A stretch of DNA of 64,000 bases. Origin: Polynucleobacter sp. UK-Kesae-W10. GTDB taxonomy: Bacteria > Pseudomonadota > Gammaproteobacteria > Burkholderiales > Burkholderiaceae. The position numbers were made by a program, and so were the translations under genes. The DNA lies in the NCBI RefSeq assembly GCF_018881575.1, contig NZ_JACVQB010000001.1, positions 730,986 to 794,985 of the forward strand, given 5' to 3'. Below the pieces are notes generated by a model that worked only from the letters and a program-made list of their open reading frames with translations, ran no database searches and was not told the origin of the DNA. Shown here piece by piece: positions 43,119 through 52,800 of the stretch; position 1 is the stretch's first letter; each line of letters begins with the position of its first letter.

Positions 43119-43819
43119 TGCGTAGGGGCTTGCTAGCCCTCTTATTGCCATTGGGCTTGGCGGCCTGTATTGCTACGCAACCTTACCCACAAGGGGAGTT
43201 GGTTGCTCCACCGCATCCAACCCCTCCGATTCGTGCGCCTAAGGTAGGGCAAGAATGGGTCTATCAAATTCGAAACGTCTTTAATCAAGAGCTAGTTGAT
43301 ACGGTTACAGAGAGAGTTGTCTCAGTGGGGCGTGAAGTGCGCATCGCTCGGTCTGGAGCAAAAGCAGGGCAGCTGCCAGATGAGATTCAATCGCCCTGGG
43401 GATTTGCTTTGCAAGATCCTCACTGGAATCCCCCGCAACAGTTTCAGCAGGCAATGCCCCTATGGCCTGAGCAATTAACACCAGGATGGAATCGTTTTTA
43501 TCAAACACGTTATGAGGTAGTGGGTTACCCCTCAAATAATTACTACTGGGCGCTGAACATTAGTGCTAATGATTGGGAGCGGGTGCAGGTACCAGCTGGT
43601 CAATTTTTGACCCTCAAATTTCATAATCAAATGCCTTATTTTGAGAGTAATGACCTATTCAGAATCGGCAATATACGCGATGAAGATGTCTGGTTTGCCC
43701 CAGAAATTGGACGCTGGGCGGTTCGAAGGGGTATGGGGCGATACATCACTGACGGGGTTTGGTGGGCAAATGCCTATTGGGAAGATTATTGGCAGTGGGA
43801 GTTGATCTCCTGGAAGTAG
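43118..43819 (+). CDS. Lipoprotein of unknown function, second of a tandem pair
   Basis: A 233-residue paralogue of the preceding protein. The ATG at 43118 overlaps the previous stop and gives a clean lipoprotein signal, RRGLLALLLPLGLAAC, with lipobox LAAC; the frame opens eight codons earlier, but that would spoil the signal. Shared motifs include KVGQEWVYQIRNVFN, TERVVSVG, LPDEIQSPWG and DVWFAPEIGRWAVRR. Divergence is high, so the duplication is old or fast-evolving. One copy appears Tat-routed and the other Sec-routed. Confidence 0.8.
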   Translation: MRRGLLALLLPLGLAACIATQPYPQGELVAPPHPTPPIRAPKVGQEWVYQIRNVFNQELVDTVTERVVSVGREVRIARSGAKAGQLPDEIQSPWGFALQDPHWNPPQQFQQAMPLWPEQLTPGWNRFYQTRYEVVGYPSNNYYWALNISANDWERVQVPAGQFLTLKFHNQMPYFESNDLFRIGNIRDEDVWFAPEIGRWAVRRGMGRYITDGVWWANAYWEDYWQWELISWK

Positions 43820-43847
43820 TCAAAGCGCTTAAAATGGGCGCATTGTT

Positions 43848-44501
43848 ATGTATACCGTAAAAGAACTATTTCCAACGCTTCAAGGTGAGGGCGCGCACGC
43901 AGGGCGTGCTGCTGTTTTTTGTCGCTTTGCTGGCTGCAACTTGTGGAGCGGGCGCGAAGAAGATCGCGAAACGGCTATCTGCCAATTTTGCGATACCGAT
44001 TTTGTGGGGAGCGATGGGGTAGGCGGCGGCAAATTTTTAACGGCCGAAGAACTTGCTAGTGCAATTGAGAGTGCATGGAGAAGTACCTTAGCTGGACCGC
44101 AGCAGCGCTACGTCGTGTTTACTGGTGGAGAGCCCCTGTTGCAATTGGATGAACCGCTCATCGGAGCCCTGCATCAAAAAGGTTTTGAAGTAGCGATTGA
44201 GACCAACGGTACTATCAAAGTGCCTAAAGGGGTTGATTGGGTTTGCGTAAGTCCGAAAGCCGGTTCAGAGTTGATCGTATTACAGGCACATGAATTAAAG
44301 CTCGTTGTGCCACAAGCAGGTCATGCTTCCCTGGAGTCTTTAATGGCACGATTTGAAAAAATGGATTATCGCAATCGCTTCTTGCAACCGATGGATGGCG
44401 CTAATCTCAAAAGCAATACTGAGCTTGCGGTAAGTCTGTGTCAAAAGCGCCCATTATGGAGATTGAGTATTCAATCTCACAAGCTAATTGGAATTCGTTA
44501 A
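43848..44501 (+). CDS. queE: 7-carboxy-7-deazaguanine synthase QueE
   Basis: Radical-SAM enzyme that contracts 6-carboxytetrahydropterin into the deazaguanine ring in queuosine synthesis. The 217-residue protein binds its 4Fe-4S cluster with a C-x14-C-x2-C motif (Cys30, Cys45, Cys48) rather than the usual Cx3Cx2C; this variant is known in Burkholderia QueE. FTGGEPLLQL is the SAM-binding GGE motif. It precedes queD, which makes its substrate. Confidence 0.96.
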   Translation: MYTVKELFPTLQGEGAHAGRAAVFCRFAGCNLWSGREEDRETAICQFCDTDFVGSDGVGGGKFLTAEELASAIESAWRSTLAGPQQRYVVFTGGEPLLQLDEPLIGALHQKGFEVAIETNGTIKVPKGVDWVCVSPKAGSELIVLQAHELKLVVPQAGHASLESLMARFEKMDYRNRFLQPMDGANLKSNTELAVSLCQKRPLWRLSIQSHKLIGIR

Positions 44502-44534
44502 AAGGGCTAAGCCCGCTTCTGAGTAAATGATTGA

Positions 44535-44999
44535 ATGACTATTAAACAACCCAATATCTCGATTACACGCCGACTGGAGTTTGACTCAGGTCACCGCATT
44601 CCAAATCATGATGGGCAGTGCCGGCATTTGCATGGCCATCGTTATGCCATTGAAGTTACTTTGACTGGTGAGGTCGCAGACCACCCTGGTAAAGCCGATG
44701 ACGGTATGGTCTTGGATTTTGGCGACATTAAGCGTTTAACGAATCAATACGTGGTGGAGCCCTGGGACCATGCATTTTTGGTGGCTAAAGAAGATGCTGG
44801 TTTAGTAGCATTTTTAGGTAGTCTGCCAAATCACAAGACAGTCATCATGGAGCACGTTCCTACTGTTGAAAATCTTGCAAATGCTGCATTCGCAATTTTG
44901 CAGCCTGTATTTAGTAAGGCATTTGGCGGGCGTTTGGAGCTATCCGCTATTCGCCTATACGAAACCCCCAACTGCTGGGCTGACGTTCATCATTCCTAA
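44535..44999 (+). CDS. queD: 6-carboxytetrahydropterin synthase QueD
   Basis: Makes 6-carboxytetrahydropterin from dihydroneopterin triphosphate. The 154-residue protein has the zinc site in FDSGHRIPNHDGQCRHLHGHRY (one His in the first segment, HLHGH in the second) and the catalytic Cys between them, with the late conserved Glu in VRL-type IRLYETPNCWA. It follows queE by 33 bases. The stop and the tadA start abut. Confidence 0.96.
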   Translation: MTIKQPNISITRRLEFDSGHRIPNHDGQCRHLHGHRYAIEVTLTGEVADHPGKADDGMVLDFGDIKRLTNQYVVEPWDHAFLVAKEDAGLVAFLGSLPNHKTVIMEHVPTVENLANAAFAILQPVFSKAFGGRLELSAIRLYETPNCWADVHHS

Positions 45000-46396
<1,397 letters not shown>

Positions 46397-46406
46397 GCGA
46401 AAAGTC

Positions 46407-47273
46407 TTAAGCTTCGAACGCTTTAAGTAAAAATTGGGCGCCATTGCCGATACCTAGGACTCTAGTAAGGGTCGGTAGGGCATCAGCCAGATGCTTCTCA
46501 AGAGTCCATGGGGGATTGATAATCAACATCCCACTAGTCTGAAGTCGACGCTCGCCTGGAGCATTTTCTACACGTAACTCAGCATGCAGCCAAGAGCGCT
46601 GATGGGTTGCTGCAATTTTCTTCATCCTATCAGGCAGTGCTGCTGACTCTCTTCTGGAGAGAATGGGGTACCAAATCGCATAACAACCCGTTGCAAAACG
46701 CTGTAATGCTTCTTCGATGGCGGTTTCAAGATGTCGATAATCTTGTTTGTCTTCGTAAGAAGGGTCGATTAATACGAGACCTCTTCTGCTGGGAGGCGGC
46801 AATAGCCCTTTGAGTCTTGAGAAACTATCTTCAGCATAAATATCAATTTGCTTTGACTGTTTTAGTTCGCCGATGTTGTGACGCAGGATGTCTATTTCTT
46901 TGGGGTGAAGTTCAAACAGTTTTAAGCGATCCTGGGGCCGTAAAAGTCGGGCTAGGATAAAGGGTGATCCTGGGTAGGTATCGATTGCATCCGAGGAATT
47001 TTCAGTCTGAATGCATTCTAGATATTTCTGAATACTCTCTGGGAGGGTATTGGACTTTGCATAGGCAAGTAGGCGAAAGATGCCGCCCTCAGCCTCCTTG
47101 CTAACCGCAGCAAAACCATCTTTTAGGCTATAAATTCCAGCTCCAGCATGGGTATCGACAATGGTGAGCGCACCGGGCTTTTCTTGGAGGTAGTCAACAA
47201 GATGAATCAGAGTGAGGTGCTTGAGGATGTCAGCATGACTGCCAGCATGAAAAGCATGTCGATAGCTAAACAT
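46407..47273 (-). CDS. rlmJ: 23S rRNA (adenine-2030-N6)-methyltransferase RlmJ
   Basis: Methylates A2030 in 23S rRNA. The 288-residue protein opens with MFSYRHAFHAGSHADILKHL, the signature N-terminus, with a SAM-binding DTHAGAGIYSL and the catalytic motif LIDPSYEDKQDY, where the usual DPPY is DPSY. The PAP2 gene lies directly upstream on the same strand with a six-base gap. Confidence 0.95.
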   Translation of the reverse strand: MFSYRHAFHAGSHADILKHLTLIHLVDYLQEKPGALTIVDTHAGAGIYSLKDGFAAVSKEAEGGIFRLLAYAKSNTLPESIQKYLECIQTENSSDAIDTYPGSPFILARLLRPQDRLKLFELHPKEIDILRHNIGELKQSKQIDIYAEDSFSRLKGLLPPPSRRGLVLIDPSYEDKQDYRHLETAIEEALQRFATGCYAIWYPILSRRESAALPDRMKKIAATHQRSWLHAELRVENAPGERRLQTSGMLIINPPWTLEKHLADALPTLTRVLGIGNGAQFLLKAFEA

Positions 47274-47279
47274 AGAAAA

Positions 47280-48071
47280 TTATTCTGAGATATTGGGTGA
47301 TTGCTTGAGCTGGGCTTTAGCAAAGAAAATTAAAGTGATGGCGATAATCGCAATTGAGGCGTACTGCAGCGGAAGATTGAGCTCCAAATCCATCATTTGA
47401 GTGTAGTGCGCATAGATTGCTACACAGCCACCCAAAGCCATTAAACGAGGCCAGAATTTTCTTGGGCTCAATTGATCCTCAGGGATTCTTAATGAGAGTA
47501 GGGCGCCGAGCATGCCACACCATAAGCCTATTCCCGCGCCTGCCAGAACATCTGTTAACCAATGGGCCCCAACAGCGTTGCGTGATAGTCCTACAAATAC
47601 TGCCAGCGCAAAAAGAATGATGAGATGTTTGCGCATCTCTTTGCTGGCTGAAAAATACAAAGCACTTGCTACTGCAAAAGCAGTCAATGTATGACCTGAC
47701 GGTAGTGCTCGCTGTGTGATAGCTTCACCAATCCGATAAAAGCTACCCTCTTCTAGAAGGCCTGCAGGCCTGGGAAGGTTAAAAATATTCTTGAGAAGGG
47801 TGCTTGCAAGCGCTGCAATAGCGCCCGCAAAGATTCCGGCGCTTAATAAACGGGGCGCTAGCAATATCAGCGGGAAAGTGAGTGCAAATACGCCCCAGCC
47901 ATTCCCTAGAAAAGTGAGCCAAGCCCAGAGGGTGTCTGGTAATAATTGGGTAAAGCGATTAATGAATAGAAAGCTAGCGCTTTGGAGTTCGCCAAAATAA
48001 ATGCCCAAGGCAAGCGCAATAGGAATGAGTGGAATAAACCATACGTAGTTAGAGATGGCTTTATTGCTCAT
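47280..48071 (-). CDS. PAP2-family membrane phosphatase
   Basis: A 263-residue membrane phosphatase. The frame is open further back, overlapping the GT9 gene, but MSNKAISNYVWF at 48071, six bases after that gene's stop, is the sensible start. The three PAP2 motifs are present: K-x6-RP (KNIFNLPRP), PSGHT (RALPSGHTLTAF), and SR-x5-H-x3-D (GLSRNAVGAHWLTD). About six membrane helices surround them. With the upstream glycosyltransferases it may dephosphorylate an undecaprenyl or lipid A phosphate; substrate not readable. Confidence 0.88.
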   Translation of the reverse strand: MSNKAISNYVWFIPLIPIALALGIYFGELQSASFLFINRFTQLLPDTLWAWLTFLGNGWGVFALTFPLILLAPRLLSAGIFAGAIAALASTLLKNIFNLPRPAGLLEEGSFYRIGEAITQRALPSGHTLTAFAVASALYFSASKEMRKHLIILFALAVFVGLSRNAVGAHWLTDVLAGAGIGLWCGMLGALLSLRIPEDQLSPRKFWPRLMALGGCVAIYAHYTQMMDLELNLPLQYASIAIIAITLIFFAKAQLKQSPNISE

Positions 48072-48076
48072 CCGGT

Positions 48077-49336
48077 TTAACGACCCTTGGCTTGATCTGC
48101 TGCTTGGAGTTGCACCTGAACTTTTTCCAAAACTTGCGCAACGGTAATGGCCTGCATACAAACATTGTCGTGACACGGTGTTTTGCGATGATTGGCAGCA
48201 CTAACGCAGGGTGAGCATGCCAAGTTGGCAGTGATCGCAATAGAGTTACCTACAGAGCCATAGAGTGCTGGAGTCTCTGGTCCAAAGAGCACTACTGTTC
48301 TCAAAGGGGTCACTGCAGAGAAATGACCGGGGCCTGAATCATTCGTCACCATGACATCAGAAAGCGTGTACAGGGGAGGTAGCTCGGCGAAACCAACCTG
48401 ACCAGCAAAATTCAAGGCATTCTTTACATTAGCAACAGAGCGAACCTTATCGACATAGACAAATTCAGCGGGGGAGCCGGTGATGAGAATGAGGTCGGTT
48501 GGATATTGTTGGTGGATTGCTTGAATCAATTCAGAAAAGCGTTGTTGCGACCAGCGACGTTGCGGCAAAAGATCGCTCGCATTCGGGTTGATCAAAATCA
48601 AACGATCTTTTCCGTACGTAAAGGGGATGCTGGCTTCTTTAGCGAGCTTCTCAATTCTAGTGCGCACTTTTTCTAGTGTCTCAGGATGAATCACTGCTTG
48701 CTCTAGCTTAACTTCGGAGTCAGAAATGTGGATTTTGCTGAAAGGAACTTCAATGTCTTTGGCAAAGGCTGCATGAATCAGGGACAAGAAGTTCTTGGTG
48801 ATATGAATATGTGGGTTGTAATGTACCTTGCGGGTCAACATAAAGCCGCGCCATAAACCTTCACCATGGAAGATGTGATAGCCGACTCGACGTCTTGCAC
48901 CACAAAGGCCGGTGAGTAGGGCAGTAAAGCGAGAGAAAAGCTCAAGATCAATGACGGTATCAATCCGGTGGTGACGTGCAAGCACCAGAAAGCGCAGCGT
49001 ATCTTTAATTAAGCCGCCCAAGCTTGAAGAGTCAATCGTGAAAATATTTTCCGGCTTGACGGTATTGAGAAGGGTTAGGCTTGCACGATTGCTTTTGAAG
49101 ATTAAGAAAAATATTTCAGCGCCACGTGCTTGCGCATTACGCATTGCTGGGTCTACTAAGATGGCGCTCCCCATTTCGGAGAGTTCAATGAAGAGTAATT
49201 TTTTAGGGTTTTGAGGCCCGCGAGAAAAGACGTTTTTAATGCGATCAATTAGAGCCACTATTGGACTGGCGATTGCGCACAGCGGAACCCCAACCCAATG
49301 ATCAATGGCACGCATGGTATTGACGCTAATAGACAT
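48077..49336 (-). CDS. Glycosyltransferase family 9 (heptosyltransferase-like)
   Basis: A 419-residue GT-B transferase that likely adds a heptose or related sugar to a lipid-linked or LPS glycan. Features: KKLLFIELSEMGSAILVDPAM at the N-terminus, LINPNASDLLPQRRWSQQRF (acceptor/nucleotide loop), VTNDSGPGHFSAV (donor-binding motif), and CSPCVSAANHRKTPCHDNVCM at the C-terminus, typical of WaaF-like proteins. It is the second of four minus-strand genes after the GT39 and UPF0104 genes. Confidence 0.87.
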   Translation of the reverse strand: MSISVNTMRAIDHWVGVPLCAIASPIVALIDRIKNVFSRGPQNPKKLLFIELSEMGSAILVDPAMRNAQARGAEIFFLIFKSNRASLTLLNTVKPENIFTIDSSSLGGLIKDTLRFLVLARHHRIDTVIDLELFSRFTALLTGLCGARRRVGYHIFHGEGLWRGFMLTRKVHYNPHIHITKNFLSLIHAAFAKDIEVPFSKIHISDSEVKLEQAVIHPETLEKVRTRIEKLAKEASIPFTYGKDRLILINPNASDLLPQRRWSQQRFSELIQAIHQQYPTDLILITGSPAEFVYVDKVRSVANVKNALNFAGQVGFAELPPLYTLSDVMVTNDSGPGHFSAVTPLRTVVLFGPETPALYGSVGNSIAITANLACSPCVSAANHRKTPCHDNVCMQAITVAQVLEKVQVQLQAADQAKGR

Positions 49337-49354
49337 AGTTTTGCTTTAAGTGGA

Positions 49355-50398
49355 TTATTTTCGTTTGAGTAAAAAGTATGCGCCAGGGAGAACGGAGATC
49401 ACAGTGATGGCGCCATAACTAATCGAGGCTAATACTGTGAGCGAGGGATTAACGCCCCAGAGTGCCAATACAGAAGAGAGTGTGGCCTCGCGCAAACCCC
49501 AACCTGAAATACTAATGGGCAACATGAGTAGCAAGCTTAATGCTGGCAGACCAATCATGAGTCCCTCAATGGGTGCATTTACTCCATAGGCCTTCATGCA
49601 GAACAGCAGTGTCAGGATGGTTAAGCAGTGGATGCCAATGGCGAGTAGGGCTTGAGCAATATTCACCGGCCAGGAGAAGGCCAAACGGATACCTGGCATT
49701 GCTTGATTCATGCGCAGGCGATCAAGCAGTTTTTGTAAGAGATTGCGACTGGTAGACCAGGCAAGAATTGCGGAAGCAATCAGACCTGCCGAAATCATGA
49801 TGCCGATGACTGCATAGCCGAGATCTTGTCCCCAGGCGGCGAGGGTAGCACCACCTAAAACTAAACCAATTCCACCAAGTAAGTTATTTCCTGCCAAGCC
49901 TAATAGGCGATCAACCAATACCATCGCAAAGCTCAGGCGTAATTTTGGGTTTGCGTGCTCAAGGTCTACAGTGTGGTGAAGCTCCGCATTCAATTCTTTG
50001 GGATGGCTAAGATCACCGGTGTTGGTTAAGTGGGTTGCGGTGATAGCGCGATAGCTATCGCCTCCTAGGGTGCTTGGGAGTCCTTGGTTGATAAGACCGC
50101 CAGTGAAATACAAACCAATATAAGAATAAATGCGACGTGGAAATCCAACAGCCTGCATAAATAAGCCCCAGCGATAACCACCGCAAATAAAAGCCAACAT
50201 CATGCTTCCTAGTGCTGCCAAGAACCACAAAGGTTGCATTTGAATATCGGAGTTGAGTAAGGCTTTCCAGTCAATACCGCTAGTTGCCTTCCAGAGGAGT
50301 GCTACTGACAGTAGGATCCGAACTGTGGGCCACGCCCGCTTCAGAATAGATTTCCACCCAGAGGGAGCTTTTGGGGTGGATTGTGCTGATGAACTCAT
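49355..50398 (-). CDS. UPF0104/LPG-synthase-type membrane protein (putative flippase)
   Basis: A membrane protein of about 347 residues from the ATG at 50398; the open frame extends upstream into the GT39 gene, but that part is not hydrophobic or conserved. About eight hydrophobic helices are visible, with FTGGLINQGLPSTLGGDSYRA and SGWGLREATLSSVLALWG, the characteristic segments of this family. Relatives include the flippase domain of MprF; with the neighbouring transferases it may move a glycolipid intermediate. Confidence 0.82.
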   Translation of the reverse strand: MSSSAQSTPKAPSGWKSILKRAWPTVRILLSVALLWKATSGIDWKALLNSDIQMQPLWFLAALGSMMLAFICGGYRWGLFMQAVGFPRRIYSYIGLYFTGGLINQGLPSTLGGDSYRAITATHLTNTGDLSHPKELNAELHHTVDLEHANPKLRLSFAMVLVDRLLGLAGNNLLGGIGLVLGGATLAAWGQDLGYAVIGIMISAGLIASAILAWSTSRNLLQKLLDRLRMNQAMPGIRLAFSWPVNIAQALLAIGIHCLTILTLLFCMKAYGVNAPIEGLMIGLPALSLLLMLPISISGWGLREATLSSVLALWGVNPSLTVLASISYGAITVISVLPGAYFLLKRK

Positions 50399-50447
50399 AG
50401 GCGTAAGGATAATGCTTTGGGCGCCTAAGGTCTTGAATTTGGGCGAA

Positions 50448-51944
50448 TTAGTCCGTCCGACGGGGTCCTTGCCAATTGCTGCAAAGGCTAAAGTCAAATT
50501 TGGACAGAATTTGCCCAAATCGTTGAATTTCTAGGGTATCGAGCGCTTCACAGTGTTCAAACCCTACATTCTTGCCAATAGGGCTAGAAAACGACATGCC
50601 TGACCAGTTCAGTAGTAGAACGTTGGCGCCTTGAGGAAGTTGCCCAGACCAGAGATCAAATTGATCTTGACGGTCATCCAAGATAAACACGGGGATCGGT
50701 CTCGCATACCAAGCAGCTCGACTACCTAGCGTCCAGTTGTGTACTGCAATCCCGGTAACCTTTTTTGCTTGCGCTAGTTCTGCAGCTTTTTGTCCTGCCG
50801 CTTTCCAGCCATAGAGATCGGCGATGGGGTTGGACTTGACAGCTGCGGTGCTAATGCCACCAGAAAGTACGTAGGCAAAACCAAGGCAGCAAAGCACGAT
50901 TTGAGAAATCAGCAAGACTTGAATGAGGCGACGGTGTTGCGTTGACCACGCTTTTGCTAAACCGATTCCCGCAAATGGGGCAAGACAAAACCAAGCAGGT
51001 GTTGTCCAGTGTGGCAATCCACCGCCACCAGCAAGACTGGTGAAAATGGCAAAGGGTATGACAAAAAATCCAAGCAAAGCCAATAAAGAAAGCTTGGTGC
51101 CATGAATGCAATGCTTCACAAATAAATACGCACCTAGTACTAGAAGTGGCCCATAGACCAGGATCTGAATACCAACATAAGCTGCCAATCTGCGCCAGAG
51201 CCAGGCGCTACCAGAGCCATGTGCCAGTTGATATTTGAAGGATATCCAGTCATTAGCCCAATTCCAATACAGCACCGGTGAAATCATGAGTAATGCAACG
51301 ATCAAGGCGATCCAAAAGCCGAGCTTAGAAATCCAAGGTTTTCTGGGGGCGCTTAAAAATACAACTAGCACGGCAAGGGCTGTGAACGCTGCCGTGTATT
51401 TGCTCAGTCCTGCCAAACCTAGCAATACACCGGTAATGAGCCAATCGCTCAATTTAAAGTGATCATTACTCAACCAACGCAGCGTCATTAACATCAGTCC
51501 GAGGCTGAGGGGTGCTAGTAAGGTGTCAGGTAATAAGCCGATTGCCAGTACGTGCGGAATGGGCGCGGCAATAATAGTCAGTACCGCCATCAAGCCGCAA
51601 GTATTGGCCGATGGCAGTGCACTTGTGAGGTAGCCCGCGTTTCGTCCTTGTATGTAATGGTGTACTGCGATCGTGACTTGGTAGACCAAAAGACAAGAGA
51701 TGATCCACAGCAATTCGGGGATGAGGCGAATGACTCCCTCTGAGGAGGTGATCACTACGAGTGGCCACTGTAGCCAGCCCACTAAAGGTGGGTGATCAAA
51801 ATAACTCCAGGCTAAGTGTTGCGCGTATAGCGCGTAATGGGCTTCATCAACTGAAAATTCAATCGCAAATCCTAGGGCAAAGTGCACGACTGCGGCAATG
51901 CAGACAGAGATGATTGCCCAGCTTGTAGGGGATTGTTGACGCAT
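50448..51944 (-). CDS. ArnT/PMT-like glycosyltransferase family 39 membrane protein
   Basis: A 498-residue integral membrane protein of the GT-C fold that takes a sugar from a polyprenyl phosphate. The catalytic Asp-Glu region is near the N-terminus (FSVDEAHYALYAQHLAWSYFD, then HPPLVGWLQWPL), followed by about ten membrane helices and a soluble C-terminal domain. It heads a minus-strand group of GT39-UPF0104-GT9-PAP2, suggesting decoration of lipid A or another envelope glycolipid. It is divergent from the DUF3047 gene with 47 bases between the starts. Confidence 0.85.
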   Translation of the reverse strand: MRQQSPTSWAIISVCIAAVVHFALGFAIEFSVDEAHYALYAQHLAWSYFDHPPLVGWLQWPLVVITSSEGVIRLIPELLWIISCLLVYQVTIAVHHYIQGRNAGYLTSALPSANTCGLMAVLTIIAAPIPHVLAIGLLPDTLLAPLSLGLMLMTLRWLSNDHFKLSDWLITGVLLGLAGLSKYTAAFTALAVLVVFLSAPRKPWISKLGFWIALIVALLMISPVLYWNWANDWISFKYQLAHGSGSAWLWRRLAAYVGIQILVYGPLLVLGAYLFVKHCIHGTKLSLLALLGFFVIPFAIFTSLAGGGGLPHWTTPAWFCLAPFAGIGLAKAWSTQHRRLIQVLLISQIVLCCLGFAYVLSGGISTAAVKSNPIADLYGWKAAGQKAAELAQAKKVTGIAVHNWTLGSRAAWYARPIPVFILDDRQDQFDLWSGQLPQGANVLLLNWSGMSFSSPIGKNVGFEHCEALDTLEIQRFGQILSKFDFSLCSNWQGPRRTD

Positions 51945-51967
51945 ATCCGAATTTTAGACTCAGTTAA

Positions 51968-51988
51968 GCAATTCTTTGGGACAATTGC
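51968..51988. promoter_or_regulatory. Short inverted repeat before the DUF3047 lipoprotein gene
   Basis: GCAATT (51968-51973) and AATTGC (51983-51988) are exact complements around nine bases, ending only three bases before the ATG at 51992. It could fold over the ribosome site or be an operator for the divergent pair. Evidence is weak. Confidence 0.25.
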
Positions 51989-51991
51989 AGG

Positions 51992-52783
51992 ATGCGTATC
52001 CGCCCACTTCTCATATTTACCTGCCTGCTGATTGCTCTGACAGGATGCGCTGGCCCTGGCGGCTCGGTACAAAATGAATCTGGTCAGAATTTTCAGGTTG
52101 ACCAGCTACAAGCCCAAGATGAATTGCCCAAATTTTCGATGGAAACCGCCCGAGATGGCCTACCTACCGGCTGGAATTTTTATCGGATAGCGCCTTATAA
52201 AAAGAACACGGTATATCGCCTTGAAAACTATCAAGGTAGAACAGTCCTCAGCGCCAATGCAATTACTTCAGCCTCTGGATTGGCCGTGAAACTGCGGCCG
52301 CGTCAAACCAATAATTTATGGTTACAGTGGGAATGGAAGGCAACTGGCGCATTGCCGGATGCGGATAACGCCCAGTCACTTCAAGATGATGCTCCTCTCA
52401 GACTATTGGTTGCTTTTGATGGCAATAAATCAAAACTATCGCTGAAAGAAAAATTAAATTTTGAAATGGCTAATCTCATCAGCGGCCAAGAAATGCCCTA
52501 TGCAACCTTAATGTACATCTGGTCCGGCAAAACTCCAGTCGACACCATTATTACGAATGCGCATACTTCGCGCATCAAGATGATCGTGGTTGATTCCGGT
52601 AAAGAAGGTCTAGGAGAGTGGCGACGACATTCGCGGGACCTTGCTGCCGACTATAAGCGCGCCTATGGAGAAGCGCCTGGGGAAATTATTGGAGTGGCAT
52701 TATTAACGGATACCGACAATACAAAGTCAGAAACGCGTGCTTTCTACGGAGATATTGAGCTCGTCCGCAAGAACGCAAAATAA
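51992..52783 (+). CDS. DUF3047 lipoprotein
   Basis: A 263-residue protein with a lipoprotein signal (LLIFTCLLIALTGC, lipobox LTGC). The mature part is beta-rich, with GLPTGWNFYRIAPYKKNTVY, NNLWLQWEWKATGALPDADN and TDTDNTKSETRAFYGDIEL, which fit the DUF3047 family of periplasmic proteins found near envelope-polysaccharide loci. Function unknown. It is divergent from the GT39 gene and converges with the P-type ATPase (17 bases between stops). Confidence 0.82.
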   Translation: MRIRPLLIFTCLLIALTGCAGPGGSVQNESGQNFQVDQLQAQDELPKFSMETARDGLPTGWNFYRIAPYKKNTVYRLENYQGRTVLSANAITSASGLAVKLRPRQTNNLWLQWEWKATGALPDADNAQSLQDDAPLRLLVAFDGNKSKLSLKEKLNFEMANLISGQEMPYATLMYIWSGKTPVDTIITNAHTSRIKMIVVDSGKEGLGEWRRHSRDLAADYKRAYGEAPGEIIGVALLTDTDNTKSETRAFYGDIELVRKNAK

Positions 52784-52800
52784 AAATATACTGTTCTGGC

